64,000 nt of DNA from an uncultured Clostridia bacterium (GCA_947628695.1 CANRAV010000002.1:62001-126000), one strand, 5' to 3'. Positions 54,032 to 63,323 are shown, numbered from the stretch's first letter. The notes: generated by a model not told the origin, from the letters alone. Made by a program: numbers and translations.

Positions 54032-54922
54032 ATGCTTCTTGAGATGAAAAACGTTGTGAAGTCGTTTGGAGAAAAGCAGGTGCTTAAGGGCGTTTCGTTT
54101 GCAGCGGAAAGCGGAAAAGCCTTCGGCCTGCTTGGACGGAACGGCGCGGGCAAGACCACGTCGATACGCATTTTGATGGACGTTTTTCCATGCGACAGCG
54201 GCGAGATTCTTGTGGACGGGAAGCCCATAGATTACAGCAAGGTCGCCTTCGGCTATCTGCCGGAGGAGAGGGGGCTGTACCCGAAAAAGCGCATCTCGGA
54301 ACAGCTTGTGTACTTTGCGGAGCTGAAGGGACTTTGCCGCAAGGACGCCGTACAGGCCGTGAAATATTGGCTTGGAAGGCTTGAAATGAGCGAATACGCA
54401 GACAAGAGGCTTGACACGCTTTCAAAGGGAAACCAGCAAAAGATACAGCTTGTGACGGCGCTTGCGCACGACCCGCAAATCGTTATACTTGACGAGCCGT
54501 TTTCCGGGCTTGACCCCGTGAACGCCATGCTTCTTAAAGACGTTGTAAAAGAGCAGATTGCAAGGGAGAAAACGGTGCTGTTTTCAAGCCACCAGATGAG
54601 CTACATAGAAGAGTTTTGCGACAGTATTGCGATAATAAACGCAGGCAAGGTGGTGCTGAGCGGCGACCTTCGCGAGATAAAGAGGAACTACGTGCGCGAC
54701 CGCCTTGTTGTAGTCACAGAAAACGCAGAAAAGATAAAGCGCGACTTTGGCGACAGCTGTACGGAGGCAAAGCCGGGCGAGCTTATAATACGCCTTGCAA
54801 GCCCCGACGACAAGCAGTCTGTAATGAAGCGCCTTGTGGAAAGCTATGACGTCGACGAGCTGCGGGTGTACGAGCCTTCGCTTAACGACATCTTTGTGGA
54901 ATACGCGGGCGAGCAGATTTAA
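54032..54922 (+). CDS. ABC transporter ATP-binding protein (NatA/YhaQ type)
   Basis: 296 aa. Walker A LLGRNGAGKTTSIRILMD, the signature L-S-K-G-N-Q-Q-K-I-Q (the form usual in this subfamily), Walker B IVILDEPFSGLDP and H-loop F-S-S-H-Q-M are all present; the C-terminal 80 residues form an accessory domain. RBS AGGAGG. Preceded by the attenuator-like leader, followed after 15 nt by its permease. Exports of Na+, drugs or peptides have been reported for relatives; the substrate here is unknown. Confidence 0.95.
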   Translation: MLLEMKNVVKSFGEKQVLKGVSFAAESGKAFGLLGRNGAGKTTSIRILMDVFPCDSGEILVDGKPIDYSKVAFGYLPEERGLYPKKRISEQLVYFAELKGLCRKDAVQAVKYWLGRLEMSEYADKRLDTLSKGNQQKIQLVTALAHDPQIVILDEPFSGLDPVNAMLLKDVVKEQIAREKTVLFSSHQMSYIEEFCDSIAIINAGKVVLSGDLREIKRNYVRDRLVVVTENAEKIKRDFGDSCTEAKPGELIIRLASPDDKQSVMKRLVESYDVDELRVYEPSLNDIFVEYAGEQI

Positions 54923-54937
54923 GGAGGAGGCAGAAAG

Positions 54938-56176
54938 ATGAGGCAGTTTTTTAAAATACTTAAGTTTGAGCTTACTGGGCATCTTAAAAACAAGGTCTTT
55001 ATCGGCATGACCGTTGTCGGTGTGGTTTTGATAGCCATGGCAATATTCTTCCCGAACATCAAAGGCCTTTTCAAGTCCGACGGCGCGGCCGAAGACACGG
55101 GAGACCTGCCGGTTATGCTTATCCGCACGGAAGACAGCGCTGCGGGCGAATTGACAAAGCAATACTTTGCTAAAGCCTTCCCCGACTACAACGTCACCGT
55201 TGCGGACGGGAGCGCGGAAGACGTGCAAAAGCGGGTAACCTCCGGTGAGGCGGAGTGTGCCTTTGACATAGCAGGCAATTCCTACACCTACTACGTAAAC
55301 AATCTTTCAATGTACGACGTAAACCCGGATACGGCGGAAGGTGTCCTTCGCGATGTTTACCGCATAAACGTGATGATTCAGGGCGGCCTGTCCGAGGACG
55401 AGGCAGGCGAGATTATGTCCGTGCAGATCGAAGGGAACGTCGTTTCCCTCGGCAAGGATCAAATGCAGAACTTCTTTTACACGTACATAATGATTTTTGC
55501 TTTGTACATGGTGATTTTGCTTTACGGGCAGATGGTTGCGACAGACGTTGCGTCGGAGAAAAGCTCCCGCGCTATGGAGGTTTTGATTACAAGCGCAAAG
55601 CCGACAAGCATGATGTTCGGGAAAGTGCTTGCTTCCTGCGCTGCCGGACTTATACAGCTTGCGGCGATTTTCGGTTCCGCACTTACGTTCTATCACGTAA
55701 ACAAAGCGGCCTGGGGCGGAAATGAGATTATAAATTCGATATTCAATATTCCCGTCGGGCTTTTCGTCTACCTGCTTGTTTTCTTCTTCCTCGGGTTTTT
55801 GATTTACGCGTTTTTGTACGGAGCCATCGGTTCTACGGTGTCGAAGCTTGAGGACGTGAACACCTCCGTTATGCCCGTCACCTTCCTGTTTATTATAGCT
55901 TTTATTGTGGTCGTCTTCTCGATGACAAGCGGGAACGTGGACAGCACGGTGCTTAAGGTATGCTCGTTTGTACCGTTCACCTCGCCGATGGCGATGTTTA
56001 CGCGCATTTGTATGAGCAGCGTACCCTGGAACGAGATCGCCGTTTCAATAGCGCTTTTGGTCGGGACGACGGTCGGGACGGGCTTTATTTCCGCAAAGAT
56101 ATACCGCGTAGGCGTACTGCTTTACGGGACAAGGCCGAACATTAAAGAGGTCTTCAAAGCTGCACGGAAGGCGTAA
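54938..56176 (+). CDS. ABC transporter permease (ABC-2 family, NatB/YhaP type)
   Basis: 412 aa. One N-terminal helix (about residues 22-40), a large extracellular domain (about 45-180) and five or six C-terminal helices (about 185-395), the standard ABC-2 exporter layout. A-T-D-V-A-S-E-K-S-S-R-A-M-E-V-L-I is the conserved coupling motif of the NatB group. RBS GGAGGAGG 8 nt before the ATG. Forms the exporter with the preceding ATPase, probably as a homodimer. Confidence 0.93.
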   Translation: MRQFFKILKFELTGHLKNKVFIGMTVVGVVLIAMAIFFPNIKGLFKSDGAAEDTGDLPVMLIRTEDSAAGELTKQYFAKAFPDYNVTVADGSAEDVQKRVTSGEAECAFDIAGNSYTYYVNNLSMYDVNPDTAEGVLRDVYRINVMIQGGLSEDEAGEIMSVQIEGNVVSLGKDQMQNFFYTYIMIFALYMVILLYGQMVATDVASEKSSRAMEVLITSAKPTSMMFGKVLASCAAGLIQLAAIFGSALTFYHVNKAAWGGNEIINSIFNIPVGLFVYLLVFFFLGFLIYAFLYGAIGSTVSKLEDVNTSVMPVTFLFIIAFIVVVFSMTSGNVDSTVLKVCSFVPFTSPMAMFTRICMSSVPWNEIAVSIALLVGTTVGTGFISAKIYRVGVLLYGTRPNIKEVFKAARKA

Positions 56177-56369
56177 AACATACAGGCTGATGGAAAAAGG
56201 ATGCAGACGGGGCGAACAAACAGAAAAGCTGTACTTGTACTGCAAGGCTTTGTTCGTCACGAGCGAAAAAATTTAATTAAATAAGTAGTTAGCGGAGGCG
56301 TATGCCGACGTTAACTTCCTTAGAATTCCAATTATCTTTTTCGCGTCTCACGCGCCTATTTCACCAGCA

Positions 56370-56407
56370 TGACGGGGGCGGTCATTTCCGCCCCCGTCAG
56401 TTTTTTT
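56370..56407 (+). terminator. Terminator of the ABC exporter operon
   Basis: 12-bp perfect GC-rich stem (TGACGGGGGCGG 56370-56381 with CCGCCCCCGTCA 56388-56399), 6-nt loop and seven T. It overlaps the end of the convergent gene at 56397. About 190 nt separate it from the permease stop; that stretch holds a GAACAAA/TTTGTTC hairpin but no gene. Confidence 0.9.
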
Positions 56408-56888
56408 CAAGCCAAGCCGTGGCCTGTTCTCTTGTTTTAAATATGTGCGTCTCTTTGTTTGGATACAGCTGAAGCGTGCTGTAAATGCCCGGAAGCTGCT
56501 TTTCCGGGAACTCTTCTATCCACTGCCTGAACTCCTCGTCAAGCTCGTCCTCTACCCAGGGCAGATCCTCCCGTACTTTCCCTATGCGCGCAGCTGCGCC
56601 CGCAAGGCAGAGCTCCTTCGGGTAGTCAAGCAGGAAAACCGCGTCGCATCTCTCCATCCGCGGCTGAAGCGTGCGCCCGTAGTTGCCGTCTATAATCCAC
56701 CGGTCTCTTGCGAGGATTTCTTTAAGACTTTTATCAAACTCATCGCGTGAAACAGTCGTTTTGTCCGGCTTGTGCCAAAGCATGTCGAGATAATAAAGCG
56801 GGAGACCTGTTTTTGCGCGCAGCGCCCTTGCAAACACGCTCTTGCCCGCACCCGGCGAGCCTATGACAATGGCCCTTTTGAAGTTCAC
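56397..56888 (-). CDS. Adenylate-kinase-like P-loop nucleotide kinase (FlaR-like)
   Basis: 163 aa. Walker A I-G-S-P-G-A-G-K-S-V near the N-terminus, lid-like PLYYLDMLWHKPDKTTVSRD, W-I-I-D-G-N-Y, and L-L-D-Y-P-K-E-L-C as the hydrophobic strand before a conserved Asp. These match the small AAA-type proteins annotated as adenylate kinases or DNA topology modulation proteins; the actual substrate is not known. RBS AAAGGAG. Overlaps the terminator of the convergent ABC operon. Confidence 0.85.
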   Translation of the reverse strand: MNFKRAIVIGSPGAGKSVFARALRAKTGLPLYYLDMLWHKPDKTTVSRDEFDKSLKEILARDRWIIDGNYGRTLQPRMERCDAVFLLDYPKELCLAGAAARIGKVREDLPWVEDELDEEFRQWIEEFPEKQLPGIYSTLQLYPNKETHIFKTREQATAWLEKN

Positions 56889-56906
56889 GTTTCTTCTCCT
56901 TTCGCG

Positions 56907-57065
56907 TCAACCGAAAACCTCTGCGGCCGCAACGGTTTTAAGAAGGCCTAAGTCGACTGCGTCGCGTCCGTAGGCGTCCAAAAAGCGGCCGGTGTATCTG
57001 TCTGTCTTTAAATTGTACCAAAGCGACCAAAGACCCCAAAACAGGTCGATGTGCCTGTCCGGTTC
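56907..57065 (-). pseudogene. C-terminal remnant of an aminoglycoside-phosphotransferase-like gene
   Basis: About 52 residues remain, E-P-D-R-H-I-D-L-F-W-G-L-W-S-L, then YNLKTDRYTGRFLDAYGRD and a normal stop. The pattern resembles the last helices of APH/kanamycin-kinase-type phosphotransferases. The N-terminal two-thirds, including the catalytic HGD and DFG-like motifs, is missing; upstream sequence changes to AT-rich DNA at about 57066. Appears to be a truncated relic. Assignment rests on a short segment, so family is moderately sure only. Confidence 0.6.
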
Positions 57066-57519
57066 TATAAATAGGTTATATAATAAAATTGGGGTCGGGT
57101 AAAGAAAGCCCGACCTCAACTTGCAAATTCAGAATTAAACATAGCAGCCTGAAAGTAAACACCTAAAGTTTTTCATCTGCTTTTTTGTAATCGCGGAATA
57201 ATAACAAAACGCAAGATTTTAACCGTATCGTCTTTTTGACAAAATTAACTCGGGGTTACAGGGGAACGTTTTATGCCTAATCCTATTATTGGAATCCGTT
57301 ACCGCTATATCGCACGAAAAACAGTGTAGGTGTTGTATGTTTCACCCCACGCCATGCCAAGGTTTCTCTTTACCATTTCATCGCGAACTTTAAAGTGGGT
57401 AATTTTGCCCTCGTTTTACGGGAGATGTGTCATCTCTGTAAGCTTGGTTTTATATGCCGCAAAAAGCAGCACAAGGACAAAAAAGCACCGTTGTTTAAAA
57501 AATACATTCTGCTTCCTCA
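57066..57519. other. Intergenic region with eroded coding fragment
   Basis: No intact gene. On the minus strand, 57415-57305 encodes an open stretch reading E-G-K-I-T-H-F-K-V-R-D-E-M-V, then KRNLGMAWGETYNTYTVFRA and a stop, with an in-frame stop just upstream (57418). It looks protein-like but is not recognised and has no start. The rest is AT-rich. No clear terminator for the upstream rfbFGH operon is visible. Confidence 0.5.
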
Positions 57520-58461
57520 CTAATTAGCGCTGTGTAACTTTTGTAAGTTTTCATTCACTATTCTGGAAATGCCCTCGTGAAAAGTGATTTCTGGGGCAAA
57601 TCCGGTATCATTCCTCAACTTTGAAATGTCAAATGCTTCTCTTGGTAAAAAAACCGCTTTCGATGTCAGCGCGCCATAGTTTGGCTTTCCGACATTCTTG
57701 ACTACGCTTTTTTTGATTATAGCGTAAGCTTCTTCAAGATACTCTCTGAGAGGCTTAGAGCTTCCGGAACCGATGATATAATCTCTCCCATCAACGCCCT
57801 TTTCTGCGATGAGATACAAAGCTTTTGCTACATCGCTCACATGTACAAAATCGTAAAGCTGTGTTCCATCCGAAAGGTCCATCGTTTCTCCGTTCATCAT
57901 CTTTCTGATAAAAGAGTTGATAAGTCTAAAGGAGCACTCTCCTTCGCCGTATGCATTGATTATAAGTGGGCAGAAAAACTTTATTCCATAACTTCCAGCT
58001 AATGCTTTCCCCATCCAATGAGAAGCAAGCTTTGAAGTTTTATACATATTTACCAAATTTGAAGTGCGTTCTTTACCGATCATTTCAACCATCACTTCAT
58101 ATTCATGTATGCTGCCTGCAATTAAAAATTTACCGATATTCATCTTGTGTGCAGCTTCTACAAGGTCTAATGTATAATTCACATTGCCAAGTTGAACATT
58201 GTAGTCCTTTGCGTCACCGTCGGATACACCTTGCCACGCGAGGTGGAAAACGCACTCGATATCACGATCTGGGACTAAATCGGGCAAATGCGACAAGTTT
58301 TCCAAGTCAAATTCGTACATTGAAAATATATTGCATGACAACCCAGACCAATTTGCAGACTTTCGTCCTACTGCAATAACATCTATGCCGTTTTTCACCA
58401 ATAAGCGAACAAGGTTGCGTCCTATAAAACCTGTAGCGCCTGTTACCAACGCCTTTTTCAC
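57520..58461 (-). CDS. NAD-dependent epimerase/reductase of CDP-sugars (RfbJ/RfbS-like)
   Basis: 313 aa, GTG start overlapping the RfbH stop. Rossmann motif VTGATGFIGRNLVRLL; F-H-L-A-W-Q-G; GSIHEYEV; Y-K-T-S-K as the catalytic Tyr/Lys. Being the last gene after rfbF, rfbG and rfbH, it most likely reduces CDP-4-keto-3,6-dideoxyglucose to abequose, paratose or a related sugar, or epimerises it first. Which product is formed cannot be told from sequence. Confidence 0.88.
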   Translation of the reverse strand: MKKALVTGATGFIGRNLVRLLVKNGIDVIAVGRKSANWSGLSCNIFSMYEFDLENLSHLPDLVPDRDIECVFHLAWQGVSDGDAKDYNVQLGNVNYTLDLVEAAHKMNIGKFLIAGSIHEYEVMVEMIGKERTSNLVNMYKTSKLASHWMGKALAGSYGIKFFCPLIINAYGEGECSFRLINSFIRKMMNGETMDLSDGTQLYDFVHVSDVAKALYLIAEKGVDGRDYIIGSGSSKPLREYLEEAYAIIKKSVVKNVGKPNYGALTSKAVFLPREAFDISKLRNDTGFAPEITFHEGISRIVNENLQKLHSAN

Positions 58462-59801
58462 TGCTTTATCGCCTCAATAACCGTCTTTGCCATATAATCA
58501 ATTATTTCATCCGTCATATCCGGATAAACGCCTATCCAAAACGAGTTATTCATGATAAAATCCGTCATGTCGAGCCCCCCTACGACGCGGTAAGCGCTTG
58601 TTCCTCGTATCTGGTCAAAGCATGGATGCTTGATAAGATTTCCACTGAACAACAACCGCGTTTGGATGTTATGCCCCTCTATATACTCCGTTATCTTGTT
58701 CCTTTCAACATTTGTTTCGGGTATAACAGAAATCATGAATCCAAACCACGAAGGTCGTCCGTTCTCAATGGGCTCTGGTAGAATCACCTTATCCTGAACT
58801 GGTTCTAAAGCCATTTTAAGCCTGTCCCAGTTGTAGCGACGACGCTTTATAAAATCGGGGAGTTTTTTTAGCTGTTCAACGCCGACTGCAGCTTGCAAGT
58901 CCGTAACCTTCAGGTTGTATCCGAAGTGACTATAGACATATTTGTGATCATATCCCTTAGGTAACTCGCCAAACTGGCCGTCAAAACGATGCCCGCAGAA
59001 ATTGTCCCAGCCGGATGGGCAGATGCAGTCGCGCCCCCAGTCCCTGTATGATAAGATAAGCCTGTGAAGCATCGAACTGTTTGTATAAACGCAGCCGCCT
59101 TCGCCCATAGTCATGTGGTGGGGCGGATAGAAGCTACTTGTACCGATGTCACCCCATGTACCGGTGTATTTTGTCTCTCCGTTGATAGTGTACTGTGATC
59201 CGAGAGAATCGCAATTATCCTCAACAAGCCAGAGGTTGTGCCGTTCACAAAAGGCCTTGACGGATTTTAAATCAAAAGGATTCCCAAGAGTGTGAGCGAT
59301 CATAACAGCTTTTGTTTTCTCTGACAATGCCTCTTCCAATTTTGTAACATCGATATTGTACTGAGGGACAGTCACATCAACGAAAACTGGGACGGCGCCA
59401 TACTGCAAAATGGGAGTGACTGTTGTCGGGAATCCGCAAGCGACGGTGATTACTTCATCACCGCGCTTGATCTGCCGTTCGCCAAGTTCAGGGGCGGTCA
59501 ACACGGAAAATGCTATCAGATTAGCAGAAGAGCCGCTGTTTACCAAATGCGCGTACTTTACACCTATCCAATTAGCGAAAGCTTTCTCAAATTCATCCGA
59601 GAATCTGCCTGTAGTCAGCCAAAAGTCGAGCATTGCATCGGTCAGACTAAGCATTTCCTTTTCATCGAAAACACGGGAAGCGTAATTGACTCTGTCGCCC
59701 GGTCGAAACACTTCTTTTTTCTTCTTAAAATCGTGATAATATTCAGCAACAAGCGCCTTTATTTGTTTTCTTGCATCTGCCTCAGATTTCCAATTTGCCA
59801 C
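58458..59801 (-). CDS. rfbH: CDP-4-dehydro-6-deoxyglucose 3-dehydrase
   Basis: 447 aa, GTG start with GGAGG. PLP-dependent DegT/DnrJ/EryC1 fold with the RfbH features: the usual PLP lysine is replaced, as seen in SSFYPPHHMTMGEGG where His stands at the Schiff-base position; W-G-R-D-C-I-C-P-S-G-W-D-N-F-C-G supplies the cysteines of the [2Fe-2S] cluster. It removes the C3 hydroxyl, working with a separate reductase not seen here. Confidence 0.96.
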   Translation of the reverse strand: MANWKSEADARKQIKALVAEYYHDFKKKKEVFRPGDRVNYASRVFDEKEMLSLTDAMLDFWLTTGRFSDEFEKAFANWIGVKYAHLVNSGSSANLIAFSVLTAPELGERQIKRGDEVITVACGFPTTVTPILQYGAVPVFVDVTVPQYNIDVTKLEEALSEKTKAVMIAHTLGNPFDLKSVKAFCERHNLWLVEDNCDSLGSQYTINGETKYTGTWGDIGTSSFYPPHHMTMGEGGCVYTNSSMLHRLILSYRDWGRDCICPSGWDNFCGHRFDGQFGELPKGYDHKYVYSHFGYNLKVTDLQAAVGVEQLKKLPDFIKRRRYNWDRLKMALEPVQDKVILPEPIENGRPSWFGFMISVIPETNVERNKITEYIEGHNIQTRLLFSGNLIKHPCFDQIRGTSAYRVVGGLDMTDFIMNNSFWIGVYPDMTDEIIDYMAKTVIEAIKQ

Positions 59802-59802
59802 G

Positions 59803-60855
59803 TTAATCCTCCAAAAACTTCTCTATTTCACTGTCCATCTCTGCGGAAATATCATCACCCGCAAGCCATGACTTGTAAAACCTTACCGTGTATTTCATAC
59901 ACTCGTCAATGCGCCATCTCGGTCTCCAGCCAAAAACGCTCTTTAACTTTGAACAGTCAAGCTTCAGAAGACCCGCCTCGTGCGGCGCTTTTTCGTCTGC
60001 ATGATTGATCCAACTTGCGCCGTTGCCCCAGTGCTTGCAAAATAGCGTCACAAGACTTCCGGTCGTCGCAAAATCGCACTCGTCGGGTCCGACGTTGTAA
60101 AACCCGGCATATTGTTTGTCCCGATACTGCTTTGCGGCAATCATCAAATAAACCGACAACGGCTCTAAAACATGCTGATACGGTCTTACTGAGTGGGGAT
60201 TTCTGACCCATATTTTCTCTTCTGCTTTCATGGCACGAACACAGTCAGGGATGATTCTGTCACTTGCAAAATCCCCTCCGCCTATCACGTTTCCAGCGCG
60301 TGCAGTAGAAACCGTAGGTGTTCCATTGGTAAAGAAGCTGTTTATGTAACTGTGTGTCACAAGCTCGGAACACGACTTTGAATTTGAATAAGGGTCGAAT
60401 CCGTCCAAAGGCTCATCTTCGCGATATCCCCAGCACCATTCATTGTTCTTGTAAACTTTGTCGGTGGTTACGTTAAGAACGCTCTTTACGCAATGGTTTA
60501 AGCGCACGCACTCCATAAGATTAACCGTACCCATGACGTTTGTTTCATAGGTATATCTTGGGGCTCTGTAACCTTCAAGGACGATGGGCTGCGCCGCAAG
60601 GTGAAATACAATCTCCGGCTGGAATTTTCTGAAAGCCGCGTTCAACCTATCAAAATCTCGGATATCTGCAATATTGCTTTCAATTTTTCTCCCAACCCCG
60701 GAAAGTCCAAAAAGGTTTGGTTCTGTCGGCGGATCTAAGCTGTAACCGGCAACAATCGCACCTGCATTTAAAAGCATTTTGCAAAGCCATGTGCCTTTAA
60801 ATCCGGTATGCCCAGTGACAAGAACACGCCGGGCTTTATAAAACGATAAATCCAT
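59803..60855 (-). CDS. rfbG: CDP-glucose 4,6-dehydratase
   Basis: 350 aa short-chain dehydratase. VLVTGHTGFKGTWLCKMLLN (the G-H-T-G-F-K-G form is characteristic of RfbG), FHLAAQPIVLEGY, V-T-T-D-K-V-Y-K-N and Y-S-N-S-K as the catalytic pair. Converts CDP-glucose to CDP-4-keto-6-deoxyglucose. RBS GGAGG; adjacent to rfbF and rfbH with no gaps. Confidence 0.97.
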   Translation of the reverse strand: MDLSFYKARRVLVTGHTGFKGTWLCKMLLNAGAIVAGYSLDPPTEPNLFGLSGVGRKIESNIADIRDFDRLNAAFRKFQPEIVFHLAAQPIVLEGYRAPRYTYETNVMGTVNLMECVRLNHCVKSVLNVTTDKVYKNNEWCWGYREDEPLDGFDPYSNSKSCSELVTHSYINSFFTNGTPTVSTARAGNVIGGGDFASDRIIPDCVRAMKAEEKIWVRNPHSVRPYQHVLEPLSVYLMIAAKQYRDKQYAGFYNVGPDECDFATTGSLVTLFCKHWGNGASWINHADEKAPHEAGLLKLDCSKLKSVFGWRPRWRIDECMKYTVRFYKSWLAGDDISAEMDSEIEKFLED

Positions 60856-61635
60856 TTAATCCTCCCATATTTTCCACGGTGCATGACCCGACACCCAAAG
60901 ATCTTCCAGCTTATCCTTCTCACGCTTTGTATCCATGCACTGCCAAAAGCCTTTATGAACATACCCGGCAAGCTGAGCGTCTGCAACGAGGTTATTAAGC
61001 GGCTCTCTTTCAAAAATAGAACTGTCGCTGTCAATATAAGAAAATATCTCGGGCTCAAACACCATAAATCCGATGTTAATAAGGTTTCCGTCAAAGTCGG
61101 ATTTTTCTCTAAAAGCCGTTATGATACCATCTTTCCCAATGTCAACAACACCTTTGCTTTGTCCGAAGTTGTACATTGACATGGTACCGATCTTCCCATG
61201 ATGACAGTGAAATTCAAGAAGTTTTTCAATGTTGATGTCACCAACCGCGTCGCCGTATGTAAGCATAAAACGCTCGTTCCCGATATACTCCTTAACTCTC
61301 TTGATGCGGCCGCCCGTCATCGTATTCAGACCTGTGTCTACAACAGTAACTTTCCACGGCTCGGATTTTTTATTATGAATAATTACTTCGTTTCCGTTTG
61401 AGAAGTCAAATGTTATGTCCGAAGTATGTATGAAATAATTGGCAAACCATTCCTTGATAACATGTTGTTTATACCCGGCGCATACAATAAAATCATTGAA
61501 GCCGTAAACAGAATAGACCTTCATGATGTGCCAAAGTATGGGCATTTCGCCAATTTCTATCATGGGCTTAGGTTTTATGGCGGATTCTTCGGATATGCGT
61601 GTTCCGAAACCGCCTGCCAAAAGTATTACTTTCAT
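60856..61635 (-). CDS. rfbF: Glucose-1-phosphate cytidylyltransferase
   Basis: 259 aa from ATG 61635 (GGAGAG upstream), the normal RfbF length; the longer open frame upstream is not conserved-looking. LAGGFGTRISEESAIKPKPM, E-I-G-E-M-P-I-L-W-H-I-M-K, D-T-G-L-N-T-M-T-G-G-R and L-T-Y-G-D-A-V-G-D-I are diagnostic. Makes CDP-glucose, the entry point to 3,6-dideoxyhexoses. Confidence 0.97.
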   Translation of the reverse strand: MKVILLAGGFGTRISEESAIKPKPMIEIGEMPILWHIMKVYSVYGFNDFIVCAGYKQHVIKEWFANYFIHTSDITFDFSNGNEVIIHNKKSEPWKVTVVDTGLNTMTGGRIKRVKEYIGNERFMLTYGDAVGDINIEKLLEFHCHHGKIGTMSMYNFGQSKGVVDIGKDGIITAFREKSDFDGNLINIGFMVFEPEIFSYIDSDSSIFEREPLNNLVADAQLAGYVHKGFWQCMDTKREKDKLEDLWVSGHAPWKIWED

Positions 61636-61670
61636 TTTTCTCTCCGTATCGTGATAATTTTTTAGGAACG

Positions 61671-62660
61671 TCATACTGCTGTAGGTGCATTATCAGCAAC
61701 TTTTTCTTCGCTCGCAGTTCGCCTGCCAAGAAAGGCACAAACATTTCTCACAGGTATTAAGAGAACATGTTTAAAGTAAACAAAAGTCAAAAGGAATTTC
61801 GTATATGTGCTTACAGAGTAGTGTCTAATTGCGTTAATAAGTTTTATCGGGTGAAGATATGTCCTTTTGTTACAGTATCGGTAAGCGTTTCTTTTAAGCA
61901 TTTTCTTGAGTTGCTTCCGCCTGTCCTTTTTGTTCTGATAAGGAAGACAGTCAATTACGCACATGATCTCTCCCATAAGGTTGTCAAAGCTGTAGTCCCA
62001 GTTTTTAGTCTGTAAGCCGGTGCACGCATATGGAAATTTGGTGATATGTACCATCTCACCTCTGGCCAAATTATGTCCGAGAAAATAGATAAACGGGTAC
62101 ACATTTGGGCGAACTTTTTTCAAGTACGCGTCCCTGACGCCTTCCCTAAGAAAAATCAAGCAGGAAAGCTGGTGCCCGCGATCACATATCCACAAGGAGT
62201 CCCTGTCATAAACCTTATCCGGCGCAATTTTGTCCCGAGGCGAGGAAATCTTGTTTCCTTCAGCGTCTACCGAAATGAAGTTCGGAATAATGCCGGAATA
62301 TTTGTGTGACCTCAAATATTCCATTGCCGCAAGCAAAAAACCTTCCTGAAAATAGTCGTCGTCGCCTAACGTCATAACATATTCTGCCGAGGACTGATCC
62401 AATAGAAATAGACAGTTTTTTTCAATGCCAATGTTTTCTTTCTGACGAAACAGTTTCACGTCAAGGCTAAATTGCTTTTCAACAAACGATTCCAGCTTTT
62501 TGAAAGATGCGGCTTCCGAGCCGTTATCGGAGATGATAACTCCGATTTCTTTTTCCAATTTGTTCTTTGCCACAATAGCTTGAATGTTTTCAAGGTTTTT
62601 TATCAGCGAGTCCGCTCGATTCAATGTAGGAATAAGGATATCCAGCAACTTTTTTTGCAT
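61671..62660 (-). CDS. GT2 glycosyltransferase
   Basis: 329 aa. LLDILIPTLNRADSLIKNL, V-I-I-S-D-N-G-S-E, N-I-G-I-E-K-N and VMTLGDDDYFQEGFLLAAME (D-D-D as metal site) define the GT-A domain; the C-terminal segment is basic with a hydrophobic helix (TKFLLTFVYFKHVLLIPVRN). Only transferase in the CDP-dideoxysugar operon and therefore a good candidate for adding that sugar. RBS AAGGAG. First gene after a leader of about 445 nt. Confidence 0.9.
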   Translation of the reverse strand: MQKKLLDILIPTLNRADSLIKNLENIQAIVAKNKLEKEIGVIISDNGSEAASFKKLESFVEKQFSLDVKLFRQKENIGIEKNCLFLLDQSSAEYVMTLGDDDYFQEGFLLAAMEYLRSHKYSGIIPNFISVDAEGNKISSPRDKIAPDKVYDRDSLWICDRGHQLSCLIFLREGVRDAYLKKVRPNVYPFIYFLGHNLARGEMVHITKFPYACTGLQTKNWDYSFDNLMGEIMCVIDCLPYQNKKDRRKQLKKMLKRNAYRYCNKRTYLHPIKLINAIRHYSVSTYTKFLLTFVYFKHVLLIPVRNVCAFLGRRTASEEKVADNAPTAV

Positions 62661-63112
62661 GTTCTTTTACTCCTTGATATTGCAAAGGATGTTAAATATT
62701 TGTACTTCTTGTAATGCTATGATGCATAGCAGATATTAAAAGTGACGGGCTGCAAGAGTTTTGAGTATACAAAGAACTAACTCTGCTGTATGAAAAAGAT
62801 AAGGCAAGAATGGCACACTTCCCACAGCTTACTTTTATGGCAAACAAATGCTGATAAACATCAACGTAAAAATATTAGCGACAAAGGCATACAAAAAGTC
62901 GGTTAGGAAAGAGCATTTATTCAATAAGCGAATCGGTTAAAATCTTTAGTAGCAGTTGCGCGTAGTTTAAGGGCGATCAAATGTGGTATAGTGCTGAAAC
63001 TATGTAATTATGACTTTTAACACGTTATATAATCATCTTAAATTAATACATAAACGGTATTATGTTGCGTGTGTATCAAATAAAAGCTATGATACGCACA
63101 TTTTTGTCATGC

Positions 63113-63141
63113 ATTATAACACACATTGCAACATTTGTCAA
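63113..63141 (-). promoter_or_regulatory. Perfect sigma-A promoter of the rfbF-rfbH operon
   Basis: Minus strand: -35 TTGACA (63141-63136), 17-nt spacer, -10 TATAAT (63118-63113). Both hexamers match the consensus exactly. Expected start near 63106. Confidence 0.88.
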
Positions 63142-63162
63142 CAGTATATAGTAAAAGCGTAA

Positions 63163-63247
63163 TGTCCAAGGATTAACAAAAATCGAGCATCGCAGATGTG
63201 TTGTACAATGATTGCTGCTGTTGCCTCTTACTATAAAACCTTGGACA
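63163..63247. repeat. 9-bp inverted repeat between promoter and recombinase
   Basis: TGTCCAAGG at 63163-63171 and CCTTGGACA at 63239-63247, 67 bp apart, with two further pairs inside after one mismatch. It sits between the operon promoter and the 3' end of a tyrosine recombinase gene. Could be recombinase core sites or chance. Confidence 0.5.
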
Positions 63248-63323
63248 ATGTCTAAAAACATTTCTTTTTGGCAGCATTTACAACATAATACCGTTTATGT
63301 TGCAAACACAGATTTTATCAATT

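Larger units (their letters stand above)
62661..63323. other. Intergenic region with long leader of the dideoxysugar operon
   Basis: No gene seen. The minus-strand promoter at 63113-63141 gives a leader of about 445 nt. Directly at its 5' end is an inverted repeat (GTGTGTATCA 63069-63078 with TGATACGCAC 63090-63099); near its 3' end is a 7-bp hairpin (62715-62721 with 62725-62731). The middle is AT-rich with no recognisable element. Upstream of the promoter lies the inverted repeat described separately. Confidence 0.6.
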
